Assembly (NCBI GenBank): GCA_910588215.1
Contig: CAJUQJ010000067.1
Coordinates: 1 to 16,394, forward strand
Direction: 5' to 3'
DNA: 16,394 nucleotides
Source of the DNA: an uncultured Lachnospiraceae bacterium
GTDB lineage: Bacteria; Bacillota; Clostridia; Lachnospirales; Lachnospiraceae
The position numbers were made by a program, and so were the translations under genes. Of this stretch, positions 1-5,784 are shown in pieces. The first letter of the stretch is position 1. Each line of letters opens with the position of its first letter. The notes under the pieces were generated by a model. It had not been told where the DNA came from. It saw only the letters and a list, made by a program, of their open reading frames with translations, and ran no database searches.

Positions 1-22
1 GAGCCCTAGGGGGCGTTTTTCA

Positions 23-45
23 AACCCCCACTTGAAGTGGGGGTT
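23..45. repeat. Perfect 11-bp inverted repeat (G/C-rich hairpin)
   Basis: The arms are AACCCCCACTT and AAGTGGGGGTT with a single central G. As RNA this would be a 9-bp stem with a TTGAA loop. No T-run follows on either strand, so it is not a standard intrinsic terminator. The compact G/C hairpin at the window edge resembles the subterminal hairpins of IS200/IS605-type elements, and an in-frame stop lies just before it at 7-9. No transposase is visible, so that origin is a guess. It could also be a structure upstream of the toxin-antitoxin promoter. Confidence 0.45.
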
Positions 46-91
46 GGTGATTAGTATATTATATAAATAAAAAAGAAAGGGAATGTAATTT

Positions 92-334
92 ATGAATGTC
101 AATTTAAAAAATCTGGTATCTATATCAGAGGCAAATCAGAATTTTTCAAAAGTTGCAAGAATGGTTGATGAAAATGGTGCAGCTGTAATATTAAAGAATA
201 ATGCTCCGCGGTATGTGTTGATTGATTATGGCAAACTGCAGGTAGATGTGGAAGTGGATAATGAAACACTGGAGGATGTGGCAACTCGATTATTACAGAA
301 GCATAGGAAAGCATTTGAGGAACTGGCAAAATGA
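92..334 (+). CDS. Phd/YefM-family type II antitoxin
   Basis: This 80-aa protein has the layout of Phd/YefM antitoxins. The N-terminal part, about residues 8-50, carries the SISEANQNFSKVARMVDENG stretch and a following strand ending in YVLIDY. In the family this fold dimerises and binds the operon's own promoter. The charged C-terminal tail, about residues 55-80, would wrap the toxin. The ATG at 92 follows a GAAAGGGA ribosome site; the ATG at 83 is followed at once by a stop. Its stop codon overlaps the toxin start (ATGA at 331-334), which indicates translational coupling. Since the partner Doc reading frame is broken, the antitoxin is probably an orphan in practice. It might still act as a DNA-binding repressor or neutralise a related toxin elsewhere. 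The family call is secure; current function is inference. Confidence 0.88.
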   Translation: MNVNLKNLVSISEANQNFSKVARMVDENGAAVILKNNAPRYVLIDYGKLQVDVEVDNETLEDVATRLLQKHRKAFEELAK

Positions 335-706
335 TTTTATTAAGCAAAGAACAGATAAAGCATCTTCATAGCAAGCTGATACAGGAAACTGGCGGCTGAT
401 GGAATACGGGACGAAGGTTTATTGGATTCTGCATTATCTGTACCCTTTCAATCCTTTGGTGGGGAGGAATTGCACCCAACTATTCCACGAAAGGCTGCAA
501 GATTGTGTTATGGATTAATTAAAAATCACATTTTTCTCGATGGAAATAAGAGAATTGGGGTTTATGCAATGCTGGTATTTTTAGAACTGAATGGAATGGA
601 GATAGAATGCAATGATGAAGAATTGGTTACTTTAGGACTGGAAATTGCTGCTGGCCAATGTAAGGATGAGGATATTGTGCTTTGGATTGTAGAATATGAC
701 AAATGA
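331..706 (+). pseudogene. Doc (Fic/DOC-family) toxin, frameshifted
   Basis: Translation from the ATG at 331 gives a Doc-like start (MILLSKEQIKHLHSKLIQE) but stops at TGA 397-399 after 22 codons. The rest continues one frame over from 398, beginning DGIRDEGLLDSAL, and runs to the stop at 704-706. The two parts join to about 125 residues, the usual Doc length. Doc homologues normally have one residue between the GG and DGIR, so the lesion is best read as a 2-base loss at about 397. The active-site loop HIFLDGNKR (527-553) is intact; in Doc this motif transfers phosphate to EF-Tu. The mutation therefore hits only the N-terminus. A shorter product starting at the TTG at 422 is possible but would lack the first helix. 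Most likely inactive. Confidence 0.82.
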
Positions 707-957
707 TATACATGGTATGTTAAAGTTTATCGTGAATTTGATAGAAATAAAAGATATATCTAAAATACAGAAAAGAGAACGAGTAAAAGATAGTGTGTTA
801 GGAACAGAAACGACACAAATTAGTAATATTACAGATGAATATTGCAAGCTGGTTATGAATCAGGTTGGATTATTGGTTTGATGCTTTGGGGCTGCTTTAC
901 CTTTTATGGATTATTCAATTATAACAGTATATAAAGAACACTGGGAGGAAGTATTTT
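707..957. other. AT-rich intergenic stretch, no convincing gene
   Basis: A 61-codon frame (696-881) begins inside the end of the doc remnant. It has no good ribosome site, no recognisable domain and no clear coding character. I treat it as chance or as decayed sequence. From about 876 a different frame could encode a few hydrophobic residues but has no start. The last 60 bases hold the presumed promoter and ribosome site of the following GH78 gene. Confidence 0.5.
896..925 (+). promoter_or_regulatory. Candidate sigma-A promoter for the GH78-like gene
   Basis: TTTACC (896-901) and TATAAC (920-925) are separated by 18 bases and lie about 30 bases before the ATG at 958. They match 4 of 6 and 5 of 6 consensus bases. 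The surroundings are AT-rich, so chance matches are likely. A GGGAGG ribosome site at 943-948 supports the start at 958. Confidence 0.3.
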
Positions 958-2943
958 ATGAGCAGGAGTACGAGTTATTGGATCTGGTATCCAGGAGATT
1001 TTGAATTGTATCATGCCATGCAGCAGAATTTCAGTCGTGTAGAGAGGGGGTATGGCTGGCCGGCATTTTGGAAGAGTGAAGGATTCCGGAATCGGGTGGC
1101 ATTTCGGCGGGAATATGACTTGGAGGAGAAAACATCTTTTTGTGTATATTCCTCGGCAGTTGGACATGTGCTGGTGGAGGACAGCAAATATCCTTTTGGG
1201 CATACGATTCATTGCGGGCCGGGCAAGGTCAGAATTTCGGTTCATGCAGGCAGTGTCGAGACATTTCCAAGCATCTATGTTAAGGGAGATATAATTCGTT
1301 CAGACAATACGTGGATGGCGGAAGATTATGCAAACCCTCCTATAGCGGCAGGGTTTAATGAACGGTATACGGAAGAACGCCAGAAACCGTCTGTATGGGA
1401 ATACAGTGAGGAGGTTTATCTGCCGGTCAGTGTGGAAGTCTGTGAAGATGGAGTGTTGTTCGGGTTTGAGACGGAACTGACAGCAGTTCTGAAGATTCAT
1501 GATAGCAGGAAGGACAGGCGGCTGCGGGTTTACTGCGGAGAATCCAGGGAGGAAGCGCTGGACAGAGAGCACTGCTACTACAGTTGGACGCCGGATGCAC
1601 GGACAGGACGATGTCCGAGATGTGCGGTGCGGTATGCGTTTGTGGCGCAGGAATTTCCGGCTTTTGAAGAGGAGAAGACAACACCAGGACTTTGCTACGA
1701 GAATGGGGAACTATCATGCGCGGGCGAGGGGCATTTAAAGGAAGAGATTAAGGTAAGGGCTATTCATCAATATACAGATATTCCGGTGCGGGCGCGGTTT
1801 TCCTGCAGTGATGCACTGATTGACAGGATCTGGTCTGTGGCGGAGCATACGCTCCGGCTTTGCAGCGGAATCTTTTTTATCGATGGTATCAAGAGGGACA
1901 AATGGATCTGGGGCGGTGATGCTTATCAGAGTTTGTTTGTGAACCAGTATCTGATGGCGGATGCGGATATTGATCGTCGGACGTTATTTGCACTGCGGGG
2001 CAACGACCCTATGATGACACACATCAATACGATTCTGGATTACTCTTTGTACTGGATTCTCAGCATTAAGGTGCACCATGAGGCTTATGGAGATCTGGCC
2101 TTTGTGGAGCAGGTCTATCCGAAGATGGTTACGCTGATGGATTTTTGTGAGGAACAGTTGGATGAGCATGGTTTTATCATAGGGCGTTCCGGTGACTGGA
2201 TCTTCATAGACTGGGCGGATCTGGACAAGGAAGGAGCGCTGTGCGCGGAGCAGATGTTATTTGCCGAGTGTTACAGGACGATGGCGCTGCTTGGCGGACG
2301 GCTTGGAAAAGATGCGCTTTTATGTGGAAACTACTTGCAGAAATATGAGACCATGAAGGAGAACATTAATGCGTTTTACTGGAATGTCGGGAAGGGTGCC
2401 TATATCGATTCCTTTGTTTCAGGAAGAGAACATGTGACGAGACATGCCAACATTTTTGCCATTCTGTTTGATATCGCGGATGGAAGACAGAAAGTACAGA
2501 TTGTACAGAATGTGCTTCACAATGATGCGGTACCGCAGATCACCACACCCTACTTCAAGTTTTATGAAATGGATGCCCTGTGTAAGATGGGGTATCTGGA
2601 AGAAGTGCTGGAGCGTATCAGGGAATATTGGGGAGGTATGCTTGAGCGCGGGGCCGTGACCTTCTGGGAAGAGTATGATCCGTCCGTACCGCAGGAAGAG
2701 CAGTATGATATGTACGGCGATAAGTTCGGCAAGAGTCTGTGTCATGCGTGGTCGGCCAGTCCCATCTACCTGCTTGCCAGGTATTATGTGGGGCTTAGGA
2801 TAATAGATCCGGTGAACGGAAAATATGAACTTTGTCCGCATCTGGAATATTTCGACAGTCTGGAGTGTGTACTGCCGGCAGGAGACAAGCAGATTTGGAT
2901 TTCCTGGAACGGGAAGGAATTCAGGTTTGGGGAAAAGCAATAA
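958..2943 (+). CDS. GH78-like protein (alpha-L-rhamnosidase superfamily), divergent active site
   Basis: This 661-aa protein has an N-terminal beta-rich region of about 280 residues. An (alpha/alpha)6 six-hairpin catalytic domain follows at about 285-600, then a short beta C-terminal domain like that of bacterial rhamnosidases. The key loop reads DGIKRDKWIWGGD (residues 309-321), corresponding to DCPQRDERLGWTGD of typical GH78. Both outer aspartates are kept, but the glutamate expected to be the general acid is Lys315 and the loop is one residue shorter. The candidate general base Glu571 lies in FWEEYD. The CHAWSASPIYLLARY stretch near the end is typical of the superfamily. No signal peptide is seen. 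Its substrate may not be a simple rhamnoside. The next gene is unrelated, so this is probably a single-gene unit. The superfamily call is strong; the activity is uncertain. Confidence 0.82.
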   Translation: MSRSTSYWIWYPGDFELYHAMQQNFSRVERGYGWPAFWKSEGFRNRVAFRREYDLEEKTSFCVYSSAVGHVLVEDSKYPFGHTIHCGPGKVRISVHAGSVETFPSIYVKGDIIRSDNTWMAEDYANPPIAAGFNERYTEERQKPSVWEYSEEVYLPVSVEVCEDGVLFGFETELTAVLKIHDSRKDRRLRVYCGESREEALDREHCYYSWTPDARTGRCPRCAVRYAFVAQEFPAFEEEKTTPGLCYENGELSCAGEGHLKEEIKVRAIHQYTDIPVRARFSCSDALIDRIWSVAEHTLRLCSGIFFIDGIKRDKWIWGGDAYQSLFVNQYLMADADIDRRTLFALRGNDPMMTHINTILDYSLYWILSIKVHHEAYGDLAFVEQVYPKMVTLMDFCEEQLDEHGFIIGRSGDWIFIDWADLDKEGALCAEQMLFAECYRTMALLGGRLGKDALLCGNYLQKYETMKENINAFYWNVGKGAYIDSFVSGREHVTRHANIFAILFDIADGRQKVQIVQNVLHNDAVPQITTPYFKFYEMDALCKMGYLEEVLERIREYWGGMLERGAVTFWEEYDPSVPQEEQYDMYGDKFGKSLCHAWSASPIYLLARYYVGLRIIDPVNGKYELCPHLEYFDSLECVLPAGDKQIWISWNGKEFRFGEKQ

Positions 2944-3165
2944 AAGATATAAAAATATTCCAATATGGAATAGTGCCTTGAAAAATATAATTTATTATCA
3001 TATAATAATAATATACAGTAAACCGTATATAATATACCGTGTTCCTGGGATACTATGACCAACGACAGTTATATTTCTAAGCATTCTTATCTATTTATGG
3101 TAGTATGATGATACGGGATATGAATGTTTAGAAAGTATGAAAGCGAAAGAGTAAAAGAGGGCAGA
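2944..3165. other. AT-rich intergenic region with a small hairpin
   Basis: Just after the GH78-like stop there is a short hairpin, TATTCCA-ATA-TGGAATA (2956-2972). No T-run follows, so its role as a terminator is doubtful. The rest is very AT-rich, and CCGTATATAATATACCGT sits near 3023-3040. No coding sequence is recognisable. A promoter for the nuclease gene presumably lies here; TATGAT (3104-3109) is a possible -10, but I see no matching -35. Confidence 0.45.
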
Positions 3166-4254
3166 ATGAAAAAAGAGACTGAAATTGATCTTGCTGCCGT
3201 AGAGGCAGTCGGGAGCAAATATGATAATGCATGTAAAAGGCTGTTCCAGAACAGGGAGATCATAGCGCCGGTTTTAAAAGAGGTAGTACCGGAGTATAGA
3301 AATTCTACGGTAGAAGAAATTATCCGCTATATAGATGCAGACAGTATTCAGGATATTCCTGTCGATGATATTCCGGTGAGTGTAAGTCAATTGCAGACAG
3401 AACTGGGATCAGTCAGTGACAAATTGATCCGGTATGATACACATTTCAGATCAATCAACCCGAGGCTGAGCCGAGAAAATTTGTGTATTCACCTTCATAT
3501 TGATTTAGAGGTCCAGAATAATTACAGGCCGACCAATCCGCCATACCCTGTCATTAAAAGAGGGATATATTATGCCGCGAGGGAAATCAGTTATCAAATG
3601 GGTACATTGACGGAGCAGACAAATTATGGAGATATTCAAAAAGTATATAGTATTTGGATCTGTAATGAGAGGATTCCGGCTAAATTGCAGAATACAGTGA
3701 CGATGTATTCTATTAGTAAGTCGGATATCATAGGAACTGCTCAGGAGCCGGAGGAAGATTATGATCTGATGAATGTGATCATGATCCGCAGGGGAACGGA
3801 GACGAATGTTCCTATTTTTGATTATCTATCGGGTGTATTCAGATGTGATAAGGATAAGATTGCGAAATATGTGGATATCGAAAATAATGAGAAAGTTCTG
3901 AAAGGGGTTGAAGAGATGAGCGGCTTAGGAGCGACTATTATGTATGAGGCAATGCAACAGGGAATGCAACAGGGAATGCAACAGGGAATGCAACAGGGAA
4001 TACAACAGGGAATACAGCAGGGAATACAACAGGGAATACAGCAGGGAATACAACAGGGAATACAGCAGGGAATACAACAGGGAATACAACAGGGAATACA
4101 ACAGGGAATGCATCAGGGAATACAAGAGGGAGAAAATTTACTGGCAAGATTAGTTGGCTGCTTAAAGCGGGATGGAAGATTGAATGAGTTGGATCAAATT
4201 GCAGATGAGAAAGCCAGGAAGCAGCTTTACAAGGAATACAATTTGATTGATTAA
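3166..4254 (+). CDS. Rpn-type PD-(D/E)XK nuclease / putative transposase with repeat tail
   Basis: The protein is 362 aa from the ATG at 3166, preceded by AGAGG at 3156-3160. An in-frame ATG at 3124 lacks a good ribosome site. Residues 15-170 resemble the Rpn (recombination-promoting nuclease, transposase-31-like) group of PD-(D/E)XK proteins. The visible marks are DTHFRSI (Asp91) and HIDLEVQN (Asp113, Glu115, Gln117), where ExQ replaces the classical ExK. The middle region to about 260 fits the family's extended core. Residues 263-322 are 15 tandem x-Q-Q-G tetrapeptides, probably a helical or coiled linker, followed by a 40-residue charged tail. Known Rpn proteins make DNA breaks and promote RecA-independent recombination. 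The gene stands alone between AT-rich spacers and ends in a strong terminator. The family call is good; its activity here is unproven. Confidence 0.8.
   Translation: MKKETEIDLAAVEAVGSKYDNACKRLFQNREIIAPVLKEVVPEYRNSTVEEIIRYIDADSIQDIPVDDIPVSVSQLQTELGSVSDKLIRYDTHFRSINPRLSRENLCIHLHIDLEVQNNYRPTNPPYPVIKRGIYYAAREISYQMGTLTEQTNYGDIQKVYSIWICNERIPAKLQNTVTMYSISKSDIIGTAQEPEEDYDLMNVIMIRRGTETNVPIFDYLSGVFRCDKDKIAKYVDIENNEKVLKGVEEMSGLGATIMYEAMQQGMQQGMQQGMQQGIQQGIQQGIQQGIQQGIQQGIQQGIQQGIQQGIQQGMHQGIQEGENLLARLVGCLKRDGRLNELDQIADEKARKQLYKEYNLID
3952..4131 (+). repeat. 15-copy 12-bp coding tandem repeat (MQQG/IQQG)
   Basis: Fifteen in-frame units of 12 bases encode MQQG x4, IQQG x9, MHQG and IQEG. Units 5-10 alternate ATACAACAGGGA and ATACAGCAGGGA, a 24-base higher-order period. 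The edge units are more diverged. This is the pattern expected from slippage or unequal exchange inside the array. Because each unit is a multiple of three, copy-number change keeps the reading frame. Confidence 0.97.
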
Positions 4255-4287
4255 TATTTTCCTTAACAAAATGATAGGATATAAGAG

Positions 4288-4316
4288 TAGGACTCACTGT
4301 GGTGGGTCCTATTTTA
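4288..4316 (+). terminator. Intrinsic terminator after the Rpn-type gene
   Basis: TAGGACTCAC (4288-4297) pairs with GTGGGTCCTA (4302-4311) around a TGTG loop. The stem is 10 bp with one G-T pair, and TTTTA follows. It lies 33 bases after the stop codon. Confidence 0.85.
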
Positions 4317-4421
4317 GTTAAATAGGATCAGATCAGGATAAAAGACGGAAGCATTTTTCTACTAAAACATCTCTCCAGGAAATGATATAAAAATATGTCG
4401 GGTAATGGAAAAGAAACCACG

Positions 4422-4448
4422 TTGTAATGGTAAGGGCTTTTTTATAAA
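4422..4448 (+). promoter_or_regulatory. Candidate promoter upstream of the glycosyltransferase
   Basis: TTGTAA (4422-4427) and TATAAA (4443-4448) are separated by 15 bases, shorter than the ideal 17. They lie after the Rpn terminator and directly before the inverted repeat at 4452-4494. That is the expected place for a repressible promoter of the glycosyltransferase-GH78 unit. Confidence 0.3.
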
Positions 4449-4451
4449 ATG

Positions 4452-4494
4452 CTGTTACAACACATGACGTCATGCGGCCTTGGCACTGTAACAG
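4452..4494. promoter_or_regulatory. Putative operator: inverted repeat with inner palindrome
   Basis: Perfect 8-bp arms CTGTTACA (4452-4459) and TGTAACAG (4487-4494) flank a perfect 12-bp palindrome CATGACGTCATG (4463-4474). A further 10-bp palindrome TATGGCCATA follows at 4498-4507. The spot, about 45-85 bases before the glycosyltransferase ATG, suits a dimeric repressor such as a TetR- or MarR-type protein. No such regulator is encoded in the window, so the factor is unknown. Confidence 0.4.
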
Positions 4495-4538
4495 ACGTAT
4501 GGCCATATACCATGATATGAAAACAGGAGGAAGAAATC

Positions 4539-5741
4539 ATGCATATTGCAATCGTATCGCTGGGTGCTTTCGGGCACATTAATCCCACATTGTCGCTCAC
4601 AACAGAGTTGGTAAATGCAGGTCATCGCGTGACTTACTTTACGACGGAAGCCTTTCGGGAAGTAGTAGAACCAACCGGAGCAAAATTCGTACCGATGAAG
4701 TCCTGGATGGCTGATCACGACAAACATAATGAGACGAAAGAAGAGAAAAATGACGGGCAGGAAGAGAATGTGGCGGCTGTGGTGCCGTTTCTGTTCCTGA
4801 ATGAGGCCGGCGCTTATATCGAGGATATCCTGAGGGTACTTCGGGAGGATCGCCCGGATGCGATCCTTCATGATTTTGCGGGGATTGCCGGTACGATGGC
4901 AGCGGACATTCTGGGGATTCCCAATGTAATGTTGTATACCAGTTATCCTTCCAATGGAAGCTATTCGGTGGCAGCGTCTTTTGAGGGGGTTCCCGAGGAT
5001 CATCCGCTCCGGATCGCAGCCGATCAGATCGCGGATGGTTATGCTGCAAAGTATGGGTGTCGGAAGATGACCGTTAAGGAGATCTTTGACGGACAAGGGG
5101 ATCTGAACCTGGTCATGATGCAGAAACGACTGGTTCCCAATTATGAAACTTTCGATGACAGCTTTGTATTTACAGGGGTGCAGATCGGCAAGCGCAGCAC
5201 ATTCGGTACCTGGCAGGCTCCTGATAACGGAAAACCCCTGCTGTATTCCTCACTGGGAACGGCGTTTAATAACTGGCCGGAGTATTACCCGATCCTGTTT
5301 GACGCGGTCAGAGATCTTGATATCAATGTGTTTGCCGCGTTGGGAGCGATCGATCCTGACTCCCTGACGGACGTACCGGCGAATGTGGAACTGGGGAAGA
5401 TGGTTCCGCAGCTGGATATTCTGTCTCAGGCCTCCGTATTCATTACGCATGCAGGTATGGGCGGCACAGGTGAAGCTATTTATTACGGCGTGCCTATGAT
5501 AGCGCTTCCGCAGATGGATGAGCAGGCGATCACAGCCAGACAGATCGAGAAAAACGGCCTGGGATTCGCACTTCTGGATAAAAAGGAAATAACCGGCGGG
5601 ATGCTGAAAGAGAAAATAGAGATTTTGCTGAATGATCTTTCATATAAGGAAAAGGTAGATGAGTTTAGCGCGGATATGAAAGCGCTGGGCGGTGCAAAGG
5701 CTTCTGCGAGTGCGCTGATCGCTTTTCTGGAAAAACAATAG
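4539..5741 (+). CDS. GT1-family glycosyltransferase (macrolide/UGT-like, MGT type)
   Basis: This 400-aa protein has the two-Rossmann GT-B fold of UDP-sugar glycosyltransferases such as bacterial macrolide and flavonoid glucosyltransferases. The N-terminus MHIAIVSLGAFGHINPTLSL contains the catalytic His13. The C-terminal sugar-nucleotide site includes THAGMGGTGEAIYYGVP with His304, and PQMDEQ with Asp327 and Gln329, matching the family's donor-binding motif. Members transfer a sugar, usually glucose from UDP-glucose, to a hydroxyl of a small lipophilic acceptor. The ATG follows AGGAGG (4525-4530) by 8 bases. The next gene, a GH78 rhamnosidase, starts 43 bases after the stop, so the two are probably co-transcribed. 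This suggests protection against, or remodelling of, an aglycone released from plant glycosides. Acceptor and donor cannot be read from sequence. It is cytosolic, with no membrane segment. Confidence 0.88.
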   Translation: MHIAIVSLGAFGHINPTLSLTTELVNAGHRVTYFTTEAFREVVEPTGAKFVPMKSWMADHDKHNETKEEKNDGQEENVAAVVPFLFLNEAGAYIEDILRVLREDRPDAILHDFAGIAGTMAADILGIPNVMLYTSYPSNGSYSVAASFEGVPEDHPLRIAADQIADGYAAKYGCRKMTVKEIFDGQGDLNLVMMQKRLVPNYETFDDSFVFTGVQIGKRSTFGTWQAPDNGKPLLYSSLGTAFNNWPEYYPILFDAVRDLDINVFAALGAIDPDSLTDVPANVELGKMVPQLDILSQASVFITHAGMGGTGEAIYYGVPMIALPQMDEQAITARQIEKNGLGFALLDKKEITGGMLKEKIEILLNDLSYKEKVDEFSADMKALGGAKASASALIAFLEKQ

Positions 5742-5784
5742 AAAGACGAAGGACGGATTGTCACGGGAATGGAGGAGGATCGAC

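Noticed and set aside
696..881. 61-codon open frame overlapping the end of the Doc remnant
   Set aside because: No ribosome site, no domain and weak coding character.
3952..4131. CRISPR array, suggested by regular short repeats
   Set aside because: Units are 12 bp with no spacers and encode a continuous peptide in frame.
3925..4297. Open frames on the reverse strand and other forward frame over the 12-bp array
   Set aside because: A repeat of a multiple of three stays open in several frames; these are low-complexity artefacts.
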